DNA of 20,147 nucleotides, taken from contig DDEX01000028.1 in assembly GCA_002336845.1 (NCBI GenBank), positions 1 to 20,147 on the forward strand, given 5' to 3'. Origin of the DNA: Rhodobacteraceae bacterium UBA1943 (GTDB lineage: Bacteria; Pseudomonadota; Alphaproteobacteria; Rhodobacterales; Rhodobacteraceae). Below, piece after piece: positions 6,166-13,509 of this stretch. Within the stretch, counting starts at the first letter, position 1. Each line of letters begins with the position of its first letter. The notes below the pieces were generated by a model, which made no database searches, was not told where the DNA came from, and was given only the letters and a program-made list of their open reading frames with translations. The position numbers were made by a program, and so were the translations under genes.

Positions 6166-7536
6166 TTATGTCTGCCGCGCCGCAGCGTCGCCCAGCAACC
6201 GCTGCTGTACCGAAGCGGCGTAAAAGGCCAGAACCGGGGCAGATCCGGGCGTTGGGCGCAGATCGCCGCCGACAAGGCCACGTTTCTGGAACGGCACCAG
6301 CCCTTCCTCGACCGTCGCCGCGAATCCCTGAGGCGGCAGGCGCAACACCGCGCCCTGCCCCTCCAGCGCCTCAGCCAGCCGTTCGACCTCGGCGGTCAAG
6401 GCACCATGGTCGGCGGGCAGGCCAGCCAGCGCCGCCGCGACAAGGGGGCCGGGGGTGATGGGCACAACGCGGGCAATCTCGGCCATCAGCGTGGCAGCAA
6501 GGGTTTCCACCGGGGCGTCAGGGGTGCGGGTGTAGAAGGCCCGCAACGAGACCGGCGCGCCGAACCCTGCCGCCGCGGTGCCAAAGCCGGGAAACCGCTT
6601 GCGCAAAATCTTCCACAGCACCCGCGCGCCGAACCAGACCGTCGTCAGGATGCGCCCGCGAAACCGCCGCTCGCCCGCCGCTGCCGCCTGCACCAGAATC
6701 CGGTCCTCCAGCACGCGGTCATAGCCCAGGCCGACCGGCACGAAGACCACATCGCGCCCCGTCGGGTCATAGGCGGACACGATATAGCTGAGAAGGCCCA
6801 GCTTCGCCTCGCCCACACGACCATCCAACGACAGCCCACCTTCGGGAAAGATCGCCTGCGTCGTGCCTTCCTGTGTTGCCATCTGCACGAACCGCGCCAG
6901 GACCCGACGATACAGCGTATTGCGCGACTTTCTACGGATGAAATAGGCCCCCATCCCCCGGATCAGCCGCGAAAACGGCCAGATCCGCGCCCATTCCCCC
7001 ACCGCATAGGCCAGTGCAGAACGGTTGGCGACCAGCCATGTCACCAGCACATAATCCATGTTCGAGCGGTGGTTCATCACGAAGACCACGGTCGCCTTCG
7101 GGTCGATCTGGCCCAGTTCGCGGTCCACCTTGCCGACGCGCACCCGGTAAAGGCCCCGGCTTAACCAGCGCGCCAGCCGGATCGCCACGCCGAAATACAG
7201 CGTGGCCGAGAACGAGGGCACGATCTCGCGCGCATAACGCCGCGCCATCTCGAATGCGACCTCGGGCGGGATACCCGCCTCTTGCGCGTAATCGGTCACC
7301 GCCTCCAGCACCTTGGGGTCGTAGGACAGGCGCACGATCATATCCTGCCGCCGGGCGATCTTGAAAAATTCAATCGGCCGATCCAGCCGTGCGTTCAGCC
7401 GCGCCAGCGCCTTTTCCGCCCGCCCCCGAAAGAACCAGCGCACCGAGGGAAACAGGAAATGCGAGGCAAAGGTGACCCCGGCAAAGCCGAGAATCAGAAC
7501 CAGAAGCCACAGGGGGAGCGCAATCGGCTGAAACAT
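6166..7536 (-). CDS. Glycerol-phosphate/lysophosphatidate-type acyltransferase
   Basis: A 456-residue membrane-anchored acyltransferase of the GPAT/PlsC superfamily, expected to transfer an acyl group to glycerol-3-phosphate or a lysophospholipid. A hydrophobic segment spans about residues 8-28. The catalytic motif I is NHRSNMD (155-161, H-x4-D). GAYFIRR (196-202) is the phosphate-contact block, and FPEGGLS (230-236) is motif III. At 456 residues it is longer than PlsC (about 240), with an N-terminal helical extension and a roughly 150-residue C-terminal part, so it is nearer to PlsB-like bacterial GPATs. An ATG at 7534-7536 and an in-frame GTG directly before it are both possible starts; I use the ATG. 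It lies between ccr and ecm, divergent from ecm and in the same direction as ccr. Confidence 0.82.
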   Translation of the reverse strand: MFQPIALPLWLLVLILGFAGVTFASHFLFPSVRWFFRGRAEKALARLNARLDRPIEFFKIARRQDMIVRLSYDPKVLEAVTDYAQEAGIPPEVAFEMARRYAREIVPSFSATLYFGVAIRLARWLSRGLYRVRVGKVDRELGQIDPKATVVFVMNHRSNMDYVLVTWLVANRSALAYAVGEWARIWPFSRLIRGMGAYFIRRKSRNTLYRRVLARFVQMATQEGTTQAIFPEGGLSLDGRVGEAKLGLLSYIVSAYDPTGRDVVFVPVGLGYDRVLEDRILVQAAAAGERRFRGRILTTVWFGARVLWKILRKRFPGFGTAAAGFGAPVSLRAFYTRTPDAPVETLAATLMAEIARVVPITPGPLVAAALAGLPADHGALTAEVERLAEALEGQGAVLRLPPQGFAATVEEGLVPFQKRGLVGGDLRPTPGSAPVLAFYAASVQQRLLGDAAARQT

Positions 7537-7564
7537 CACGCCAGCCTTGCCGGAAAGTCGCAGC

Positions 7565-7581
7565 GCGTCAAACGCTGACGC
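7565..7581. promoter_or_regulatory. GCGTCA-N5-TGACGC dyad in the acyltransferase/ecm divergent region
   Basis: A 17-base perfect dyad with arms GCGTCA (7565-7570) and TGACGC (7576-7581) and spacer AACGC. It lies between the divergent starts, 13 bases upstream of the TTGACA at 7595. The position suits a transcription-factor operator for ecm, the acyltransferase or both. The binding protein is unknown. Confidence 0.35.
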
Positions 7582-7594
7582 CGCAGCGCAGCGA

Positions 7595-7624
7595 TTGACA
7601 ACGGCTGAAAATGTCGCCTATCTG
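7595..7624 (+). promoter_or_regulatory. Probable ecm promoter
   Basis: A perfect TTGACA -35 at 7595-7600 is followed after 18 bases by TATCTG (7619-7624) as a weak -10. Transcription would start near 7631. The AT-rich AATATTGCCAA (7639-7649) then falls just downstream of the start site, where a repressor could act. CAGGAGGG at 7657-7664 is the strong ribosome site of ecm. Confidence 0.45.
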
Positions 7625-7671
7625 GCCATCGGCGAAATAATATTGCCAATTCGATTCAGGAGGGCCGAAAG

Positions 7672-9636
7672 ATGCAGGCGCAGAAGGAAACCCCGTGGCT
7701 GTTTCGCACCTATGCGGGCCATTCGACCGCCTCGGCCTCGAACGAATTGTATCGCACCAACCTCGCCAAGGGTCAGACGGGTCTTTCGGTGGCTTTCGAC
7801 CTGCCGACCCAGACCGGCTATGACAGCGACCATGAACTGTCAAGCGGCGAGGTGGGCAAGGTGGGCGTTCCGGTCAGCCACCTGGGCGACATGCGGGCGC
7901 TGTTCGCGGATATTCCGCTGGAGCAGATGAACACCTCTATGACGATCAACGCCACCGCACCTTGGCTGTTGTCGCTTTATATTGCCGTGGCCGAGGAACA
8001 GGGCGCCGACATTGCCGCCCTGCAAGGCACCGTGCAGAACGACATCATCAAGGAATACCTGTCGCGCGGCACCTATATCTGCCCGCCCAAGCCCAGCCTT
8101 CGGATGATCACCGACATCGCGGCCTATACGCAGAAGAACCTGCCGAAATGGAACCCGATGAACGTGTGTTCCTATCACCTGCAAGAGGCCGGGGCGACAC
8201 CGGAGCAAGAGCTGGCCTTTGCCCTTGCCACCGCCTGCGCCGTTCTGGATGACCTGAAGGGCAAGGTCGCGGCAGAAGATTTCCCGAACATGGTCGGGCG
8301 GATTTCGTTCTTCGTGAACGCCGGCATCCGCTTCGTGACCGAGATGTGCAAGATGCGCGCCTTTGTCGATCTGTGGGATGAGCTGCTGCTGGACCGCTAT
8401 GGCGTGACCGACGCCAAGTATCGCCGCTTCCGCTATGGCGTGCAGGTGAACTCGCTTGGCCTGACCGAGCAGCAGCCGGAAAACAACGTTTACCGTATCC
8501 TGCTGGAAACGCTGGCCGTCACCCTGTCGAAAAAGGCCCGTGCGCGGGCGGTGCAACTGCCCGCGTGGAACGAGGCGCTTGGCCTGCCGCGCCCCTGGGA
8601 TCAGCAATGGTCGCTGCGGATGCAACAGATTCTGGCCTACGAGACCGACCTTCTGGAATATGGCGACCTGTTCGATGGCAACCCGGTGGTGGATGCCAAG
8701 GTTGCCACGCTGAAAGAGGGCGCGCGGGCCGAGCTGGCACAGATCGACGCGATGGGCGGCGCGGTCGCCGCGATCGACTATATGAAGGGCCGTCTGGTCG
8801 AGTCGAATGCCGAGCGTATCGCCCGGATCGAAGCCAAGGAAACCGTGGTCGTCGGCGTCAACCGCTGGACCGAGGCCGCGCCCTCGCCCCTGACCGCTGG
8901 CGACGGCGCGATCATGGTGGTGGATGAGGCCGCCGAGGCCGACCAGATCGCGCGCCTGAAGGCGTGGCGCAGCACCCGCGACAACGCCAAGGTGAAGGCG
9001 GCATTGGAGGCCGTGCGTCAAGCCGCACAGACCGGCGCCAACATCATGCCGCCCTCGATCGCCGCCGCCAAGGCGGGCGCGACCACCGGCGAATGGGGCG
9101 CGGTGGTGCGTGCCGCCTTCGGCGAATACCGCGCGCCGACCGGCGTGTCGCGCAACCCGTCGAACCGCACCGAGGGGCTGGAACCGATCCGTGAGGCGGT
9201 GGATGCGGTTTCGGCCAAGCTGGGCCGCCGGTTGAAGTTCCTTGTCGGCAAGCCCGGCCTTGACGGACATTCCAACGGCGCCGAGCAGATCGCCGCCCGC
9301 GCCCGCGACGTGGGCATGGACATCACCTATGAAGGCATCCGTCTGACCCCCGCCGAGATCGTCAGCCGCGCCGCTGAGGAAAACGCCCATGTCGTCGGCC
9401 TGTCGATCCTGTCAGGCAGCCACCTGCCCCTGATCGCCGAAGTGATGGAGCGGATGCGCGCCACCGGACAGGCCGACACCCCGGTGATCGTGGGCGGCAT
9501 CATCCCCGAAGAGGACGCGCGCGCCCTGCGTGCCATGGGGGTGGCGGCGGTCTATACGCCGAAGGATTTCGAACTGAACAAGATCATGGTCGATATCACC
9601 CGCATCGTTGACGAAATATCGTCACAAGCCGCCTGA
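7672..9636 (+). CDS. ecm: Ethylmalonyl-CoA mutase (B12-dependent, MeaA type)
   Basis: Ecm rearranges (2R)-ethylmalonyl-CoA to (2S)-methylsuccinyl-CoA with adenosylcobalamin, two steps after Ccr in the ethylmalonyl-CoA pathway. The 654-residue product is close to known Ecm/MeaA in length and sequence. The substrate-binding barrel carries LFRTYAGHSTA near the N-terminus, then GLSVAFDLPTQTGYDSDH, NTSMTINATA and the block GTVQNDIIKEYLSRGTY. The C-terminal cobalamin domain has the lower-ligand motif DGHSNG (531-536, His533) followed by GLSILSGSH and VIVGGIIP. Both domains are on one chain, as in Ecm and unlike two-subunit mutases. The ATG at 7672 has AGGAGGG 7 bases upstream. Its partner ccr is on the other strand about 1.6 kb away. 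Confidence 0.96.
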   Translation: MQAQKETPWLFRTYAGHSTASASNELYRTNLAKGQTGLSVAFDLPTQTGYDSDHELSSGEVGKVGVPVSHLGDMRALFADIPLEQMNTSMTINATAPWLLSLYIAVAEEQGADIAALQGTVQNDIIKEYLSRGTYICPPKPSLRMITDIAAYTQKNLPKWNPMNVCSYHLQEAGATPEQELAFALATACAVLDDLKGKVAAEDFPNMVGRISFFVNAGIRFVTEMCKMRAFVDLWDELLLDRYGVTDAKYRRFRYGVQVNSLGLTEQQPENNVYRILLETLAVTLSKKARARAVQLPAWNEALGLPRPWDQQWSLRMQQILAYETDLLEYGDLFDGNPVVDAKVATLKEGARAELAQIDAMGGAVAAIDYMKGRLVESNAERIARIEAKETVVVGVNRWTEAAPSPLTAGDGAIMVVDEAAEADQIARLKAWRSTRDNAKVKAALEAVRQAAQTGANIMPPSIAAAKAGATTGEWGAVVRAAFGEYRAPTGVSRNPSNRTEGLEPIREAVDAVSAKLGRRLKFLVGKPGLDGHSNGAEQIAARARDVGMDITYEGIRLTPAEIVSRAAEENAHVVGLSILSGSHLPLIAEVMERMRATGQADTPVIVGGIIPEEDARALRAMGVAAVYTPKDFELNKIMVDITRIVDEISSQAA

Positions 9637-9716
9637 CCGACGCGCACATTTTGCGCCAGATCAAGGCGGTTTCCGCAGCTCGTGCCATATCTGCGCCAAC
9701 ACGAATGGAGGCGCAG

Positions 9717-10079
9717 ATGTTTGAACGTATCAAGGCTTTTATCCGCCGTTGGGACGAGATCCGGCAGGTCGATGCCCTGAGCGACCGCGACCTTGACGAC
9801 ATCGGGGTGACGCGTGCGCAACTTGAGGATTTCGTGCGGATGCCGCGCGACATCGACCAGCGCGTGACGGCCATGGCCGCCATATTCGGCGTCGATGAGG
9901 CCACGCTGCGCGCAGACCACGGCCAGTTGATCGACATGTTGCACACCTGCGGCCACTGCAAGGATCGTGGCGCCTGTGCGCTGGTCTTGGAACGGGGTGA
10001 GCTGTCGCGGCCACGCGATGCCGAGTTCTGCCCGAATGCGACAGGCTTTGCCCAGATGGCGGGCCAGATCGCCGCCTGA
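9717..10079 (+). CDS. DUF1127-like N-terminus with a four-cysteine C-terminal domain (DUF6455-like)
   Basis: A 120-residue soluble protein of unknown function. Residues about 8-43 (RRWDEIRQVDALSDRDLDDIGVTR, split here by description) resemble the small DUF1127 helix-loop-helix. Residues about 68-120 hold CGHC (78-81), Cys87 and Cys105, so CxxC-x5-C-x17-C, a possible zinc or iron-sulfur site. The ATG at 9717 is chosen because GGAGG sits 6 bases upstream; earlier in-frame ATGs lack this spacing. It lies 80 bases after ecm on the same strand, without a clear terminator between, so it may be read from the ecm transcript. It converges with the PhnA-like gene with a 4-base gap. The DUF names are from memory of the pattern. 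Confidence 0.75.
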   Translation: MFERIKAFIRRWDEIRQVDALSDRDLDDIGVTRAQLEDFVRMPRDIDQRVTAMAAIFGVDEATLRADHGQLIDMLHTCGHCKDRGACALVLERGELSRPRDAEFCPNATGFAQMAGQIAA

Positions 10080-10083
10080 CGGG

Positions 10084-10374
10084 CTAACGTTTGCGAACGA
10101 ACTCTGTCCGCAAGACCAGCCCCTTGATCGTGTCATGACGGCAGTCGATCTCGTCATCCTTGTCGGTCAGCCGGATGGAACGGATCACGGTGCCCTGTTT
10201 CAGCGTGGTCGAGGTGCCCTTGACCTTCAGATCCTTGATCAGCGTCACGGCATCGCCATCGGCCAAAGGGTTGCCTGCCGCATCGACCACGCGCCGCGCC
10301 GCCTCTGCCGCCAGTTCCGAGGCCGGGCGCCATTCGCCGGTGGCTTCGTCATAAACATACTCGTCGTCGGCCAT
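10084..10374 (-). CDS. PhnA/YjdM-like protein lacking the zinc ribbon
   Basis: A 96-residue protein with the PhnA C-terminal domain: DAAGNPLADGDAVTLIKDLK, then VKGTSTTLKQGTVIRSIRL and a DGH-like ending IDCRHDTIKGLVLRTEFVRK. E. coli YjdM (PhnA) is about 111 residues and starts with a four-cysteine zinc ribbon. Here that part is replaced by an acidic MADDEYVYDEATGEWRPAS and no CxxC is present. The name alkylphosphonate utilisation protein is historical, and the true role is unclear. The ATG at 10374 has GGAGGG 4 bases upstream, better than the in-frame ATGs further out. It is divergent from deoD (112-base gap) and converges with the four-cysteine protein. Confidence 0.82.
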   Translation of the reverse strand: MADDEYVYDEATGEWRPASELAAEAARRVVDAAGNPLADGDAVTLIKDLKVKGTSTTLKQGTVIRSIRLTDKDDEIDCRHDTIKGLVLRTEFVRKR

Positions 10375-10486
10375 AGCACCCTCCATCCGGTTGCAGCGCC
10401 TTATGCGCACGCAGCTGCACTGGCAAGTCCGGGCCTTCCTTATGCGACGTCAGGACGCTAGCCTTGGGCAGCAAACGGAGGCCTGC

Positions 10487-11191
10487 ATGACATTCCACAT
10501 CGGCGCGAAACCCGGCGAGATTGCCGAAACCGTTCTTTTGCCGGGCGACCCTTACCGCGCCCGCTGGGCGGCACAGAAATACTTGGAAAATCCGGTTCTG
10601 GTGAACGAGGTGCGCGGGATGCTGGGCTATACCGGCACCTGGCGGGGGCATCGGGTGACCATTCACGGCAGCGGCATGGGGATGCCGTCCTTGTCGATCT
10701 ATGCCAATGAATTGATGAAGGATTACGGCGCGCAGACGCTGATCCGCATCGGCTCGGCGGGGGCGTTGCAACCCCATGTCAAGGTGCGCGACGTGGTTCT
10801 GGCACAGGCGGCTTCGACCCTTGGCAATCCGTCACGCTCGATCTTCCGCGAGTTGAACTTTGCGCCCGTCGCCGATTTCGGGCTGCTGTCGGCGGCCCAC
10901 AAGGCGGCGCTGAAAATCGGCGTGCCGGTGCATGTCGGCGGCATCTATTCCTCGGACACCTTCTATGACGAACGCCCCGACCTCAACGAACAATTGCAGC
11001 GCCACGCTTGCCTGTGTGTGGAAATGGAGGCGGCGGAACTGTATCATCTCGCCGCCCGCCATGGCCGCCGGGCGCTGGCGGTGCTGACTATCTCTGACCA
11101 TATCCTGACGCATGAGGCGCTGCCTGCCGATCAGCGCGAGACCAGCTTTGGCGCGATGGTCGAGGTCGCGCTGGAAGCGGCCTTCAGCTAG
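10487..11191 (+). CDS. deoD: Purine nucleoside phosphorylase, DeoD type
   Basis: Cleaves purine (deoxy)ribonucleosides with phosphate to base and (deoxy)ribose-1-phosphate in purine salvage. The 234-residue product is the usual length of the hexameric bacterial DeoD family. Key residues are present at the E. coli numbering: phosphate binders Gly20 (LPGDPYRAR), Arg24, Arg43 (VRGMLGYTG) and Arg87 (IRIGSAG), then VEMEAAELY (178-186) for ribose and Asp204 in TISDHI for base protonation. The ATG at 10487 follows GGAG with a 6-base spacing, and an upstream in-frame ATG is rejected because it would add a non-conserved extension. Its last 8 bases overlap the 3' end of the convergent LysR gene. Confidence 0.95.
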   Translation: MTFHIGAKPGEIAETVLLPGDPYRARWAAQKYLENPVLVNEVRGMLGYTGTWRGHRVTIHGSGMGMPSLSIYANELMKDYGAQTLIRIGSAGALQPHVKVRDVVLAQAASTLGNPSRSIFRELNFAPVADFGLLSAAHKAALKIGVPVHVGGIYSSDTFYDERPDLNEQLQRHACLCVEMEAAELYHLAARHGRRALAVLTISDHILTHEALPADQRETSFGAMVEVALEAAFS

Positions 11192-12050
11192 CGCCCAGCG
11201 CGCGGGCCACCCGTTCCACCGGCTGCCCGGCCCGCAAGGGGCGGGCCGACCACAGCCGCAGCGCCTGCGGCAGTTTCACGCGATGCGATAGCGGCGCCAC
11301 CAGCGCCCCGCGCGCCAGATGCCCCGCCACCAGCGCACCATGTGCCATCAGCACCCCAGCGCCATTCACCGCCTCTTCCACTGCCAGCGCATAAAGCGAA
11401 AAGGCCGGGCCGCGCGGGGCAAAGGGTTGGCCAGGCATCGCCTGATCCGCCCAAAGCCGCCAATCGTCGGACCATGCCAGATCCATCAGACAAGGCAGGT
11501 TGCGCAGGTCTTCGGGATTGCGCAGTTGAGCGGCCATGGCAGGCGCGCAAACCGGAAACAACCAGTCCTCGGCGACAACCTGCCCCTGATCACCGGGAAA
11601 CAGGCTCAGGTCATAGGGTGCGCGCTTCAGGTTGGGCGGGACCTCCATCGCGGTGATCGAGATCGCCACCTCGGGCATGGCCGCACGCAAGGCAGGCAGC
11701 CGGGGCGACAGCCACAGTTGCGCAATGGCGGGTAGCGTGGCGATATGAACAGCGCGGGGGGCCGCCTCGGCCCGCAGGACGTGCTGCGCAAGGCCCAGCG
11801 CATCGAAGGCCTCGGTGAACGCAGGCAGGACGCGCGCGCCCAGCGCCGTCAACTCCACCCCCTTGGCGCCGCGCTGAAACAGATCGGCGCCAAGCCGCGC
11901 CTCCAGCGCCTTGACATGCGCCGTCACAGCACCCGGTGTCACGCCCAACTCTGCCGCCGCCGCGGCAAAACCGCCCAGCCGCGCCGCCGCCTCAAACGCC
12001 CTCAGGGCGTTCAGTGCAAGGTCTTTGGGGCGGGGCGGCGCAACCGGCAT
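11184..12050 (-). CDS. LysR-family transcriptional regulator
   Basis: A 288-residue LysR-type regulator. The N-terminal winged helix-turn-helix spans about residues 10-70: LNALRAFEAAARLGGFAAAA, then LGVTPGAVTAHVKALEARLG and LFQRGAKGVELTALG. The alanine-rich helix is typical of the GcvA-like branch. The rest is the periplasmic-binding-like effector domain. It is divergent from the SHMT-like gene, the classic layout for a LysR regulator and its target, and the 87-base gap contains a repeated TAGATTTCC. A weak ribosome site precedes the ATG. The effector is unknown; an amino acid or hydroxy-amino acid would fit the neighbour. Confidence 0.9.
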   Translation of the reverse strand: MPVAPPRPKDLALNALRAFEAAARLGGFAAAAAELGVTPGAVTAHVKALEARLGADLFQRGAKGVELTALGARVLPAFTEAFDALGLAQHVLRAEAAPRAVHIATLPAIAQLWLSPRLPALRAAMPEVAISITAMEVPPNLKRAPYDLSLFPGDQGQVVAEDWLFPVCAPAMAAQLRNPEDLRNLPCLMDLAWSDDWRLWADQAMPGQPFAPRGPAFSLYALAVEEAVNGAGVLMAHGALVAGHLARGALVAPLSHRVKLPQALRLWSARPLRAGQPVERVARALGAS

Positions 12051-12054
12051 GGCA

Positions 12055-12078
12055 TAGATTTCCTGACCCTAGATTTCC
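12055..12078. repeat. Direct repeat TAGATTTCC, 15-base period, next to the lysR start
   Basis: TAGATTTCC occurs at 12055-12063 and again at 12070-12078, a 15-base repeat distance, immediately upstream of the LysR ATG and within the divergent promoter region. Such spacing could present two sites to a LysR dimer or tetramer. The sequence is not a perfect T-N11-A dyad, so this is a candidate only. Confidence 0.4.
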
Positions 12079-12088
12079 GCAATTCTGA

Positions 12089-12126
12089 TTTGCCCGCAAG
12101 CCCCCTGCCCCACATGATCGGGCAAA
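12089..12126 (+). promoter_or_regulatory. Inverted repeat TTTGCCCG/CGGGCAAA overlapping the ribosome site of the SHMT-like gene
   Basis: TTTGCCCG (12089-12096) is the exact reverse complement of CGGGCAAA (12119-12126), with 22 bases between. The right arm runs into AAAAGGAG, the Shine-Dalgarno region for the ATG at 12138. In mRNA it could fold into a stem next to the ribosome site; in DNA it could be an operator. Nothing in the sequence decides between these. Confidence 0.35.
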
Positions 12127-12137
12127 AGGAGATGCCA

Positions 12138-13457
12138 ATGCCCCACCTCGCCCCCCGCCCCTGGGTTCCCGCCGCCTGCGAGACCTATATCCAGCGCCTT
12201 GCCGCCGACACGGCTGCACCGTCAGCTCAGGTCGCCAACCGGATCGAGGCGCTGATTGCCCGCAACAGCGAAATCCACGACCGCGATTGCTTCAACCTCA
12301 ACCCCGCCACCAACATCATGAACCCGCGCGCCGAAGCGGCACTGGCCCGTGGCTTGGGCAGCCGCCCCAGCCTGGGCTATCCGGGCGACAAATATGAGAT
12401 GGGACTGGAGGCGATCGAAGAGATCGAAGTCATCGCCGCCGAACTCGCCGCCGAGGTGTTCGGTGCGAAATATGCCGAAATCCGCGTCGGTTCCGGTGCG
12501 CTGGCCAACCTCTACGGCTTCATGGCGCTGGCGAAACCTGGCGATGCGATCATTGCGCCACCTCCCGCCGTGGGCGGCCATGTTACCCATCACAAAGCCG
12601 GATGCGCCGGGCTTTACGGCCTTGTCACCCATGACGCCCCGGTCAACGCCGACGGCTATACCATCGACATTCCGGCGCTGGCCGAACTGGCGGCGCGGGT
12701 GCGGCCCAAGGTCATCACCGTTGGCGGCAGCCTGAACCTGTTCCCCCATCCGGTGGCAGAGGTGCGGGCGATTGCCGATTCCGTGGGTGCCAAGGTGCTG
12801 TTCGACGCAGCCCACCAATGCGGCATCATCGCGGGTGGCGTCTGGGCCAACCCGCTGGTGATGGGCGCGCATCTGATGACGATGTCCACCTACAAATCCC
12901 TTGGTGGCCCGGCCGGTGGCCTGATCGTGACCAATGAGGCCGCGATTGCCGAGGCACTGGACCATATCGCCTTTCCCGGCATGACCGCGAATTTCGACGC
13001 GGCGAAATCGGCGGCGCTGGCGATCGGCCTTTTGGACTGGCGCGACCATGGGGCCGCCTATGCCCGGGCGATGGTCGATCTGGCACAAGCCCTTGCCGCC
13101 GCCCTGGCCGACCGGGGCCTGCCCGTCTTCGGCGCGAACCGGGGCATGACCCAAAGCCACCAGTTCGCCATCGAGGCGGCAGCCTTCGGCGGTGGTCAGG
13201 CGGCATCCAAGACGCTGCGCAAGGCAGGCTTCCTCGCCTGCGGCATCGGCCTGCCCATCGCCCCGGTCGCCGGCGACCTGAACGGCCTTCGCATCGGCAC
13301 GCCCGAACTGGCGCGGCGCGGCGTAACGCCCGCAGACGCCTCCGCCCTGGCCGATCTGATCGCCGAGGGCCTGCGCGGCAACGATCCGGCCACCCTTGCC
13401 CCCCGCACCGCCGCGCTGCGGCAAAAATTTGGCGGCCTGCACTACATGAACCCTTGA
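12138..13457 (+). CDS. Serine hydroxymethyltransferase-like PLP enzyme (divergent GlyA paralogue)
   Basis: A 439-residue fold-type I PLP enzyme resembling GlyA. Conserved blocks are LGYPGDKYEMG (79-89; GlyA GYPGKRYYGG), VGSGALANLYGFMAL (117-131), FDAAHQCG (222-229; the PLP-holding Asp223 and His226), TYKSLGGPAGG (251-261; Schiff-base Lys253) and LRIGTPELARRG (384-395; carboxylate-binding Arg385). Two departures stand out. The GlyA SEN block with its catalytic Glu reads ATN (57-59), and the His before the lysine (THK) is Tyr. Normal tetrahydrofolate-dependent serine-glycine exchange is therefore doubtful. A methylserine hydroxymethyltransferase, an aldolase or another beta-hydroxy amino acid lyase is possible. 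The second ATG (12138) is used because AGGAG lies 6 bases upstream. It is divergent from lysR and followed by an aldo/keto reductase. Confidence 0.75.
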   Translation: MPHLAPRPWVPAACETYIQRLAADTAAPSAQVANRIEALIARNSEIHDRDCFNLNPATNIMNPRAEAALARGLGSRPSLGYPGDKYEMGLEAIEEIEVIAAELAAEVFGAKYAEIRVGSGALANLYGFMALAKPGDAIIAPPPAVGGHVTHHKAGCAGLYGLVTHDAPVNADGYTIDIPALAELAARVRPKVITVGGSLNLFPHPVAEVRAIADSVGAKVLFDAAHQCGIIAGGVWANPLVMGAHLMTMSTYKSLGGPAGGLIVTNEAAIAEALDHIAFPGMTANFDAAKSAALAIGLLDWRDHGAAYARAMVDLAQALAAALADRGLPVFGANRGMTQSHQFAIEAAAFGGGQAASKTLRKAGFLACGIGLPIAPVAGDLNGLRIGTPELARRGVTPADASALADLIAEGLRGNDPATLAPRTAALRQKFGGLHYMNP

Positions 13458-13466
13458 ATGATCCGA

Positions 13467-13498
13467 TTCGTGGGGGTCTGATGCGATCCCCTCACGAA
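13467..13498 (+). other. Intercistronic hairpin before the aldo/keto reductase
   Basis: TTCGTGGGGG (13467-13476) can pair with CCCCTCACGAA-type bases ending at 13498, giving a 10-bp stem with one G-U pair and a 12-base loop. The stem ends just before AAAAGGA, the ribosome-site region of the next gene (ATG 13510). There is no T-tract, so it is more likely an mRNA structure between the two cistrons than an intrinsic terminator. Confidence 0.4.
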
Positions 13499-13509
13499 AA
13501 GGACCAATC

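Noticed and set aside
6052..7164. Plus-strand open frame of 370 codons across the ccr/acyltransferase gap
   Set aside because: It is antisense to the acyltransferase motifs, with an Arg/Pro/His-rich composition and no ribosome site.
7840..9390. Minus-strand open frame of 516 codons inside ecm
   Set aside because: It is the complement of the well-conserved mutase; the translation is His/Gly/Arg-rich without motifs.
10399..10446. Direct repeat CCTTATGCG (10399-10407 and 10438-10446) in the PhnA-like/deoD gap
   Set aside because: Only two short copies 39 bases apart with no dyad or promoter context; too weak to call a regulatory site.
11745..12137. N-terminal extension of the SHMT-like gene across lysR
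   Set aside because: The frame is open by chance over the antisense of lysR. The ribosome site AGGAG and protein similarity begin at 12138.
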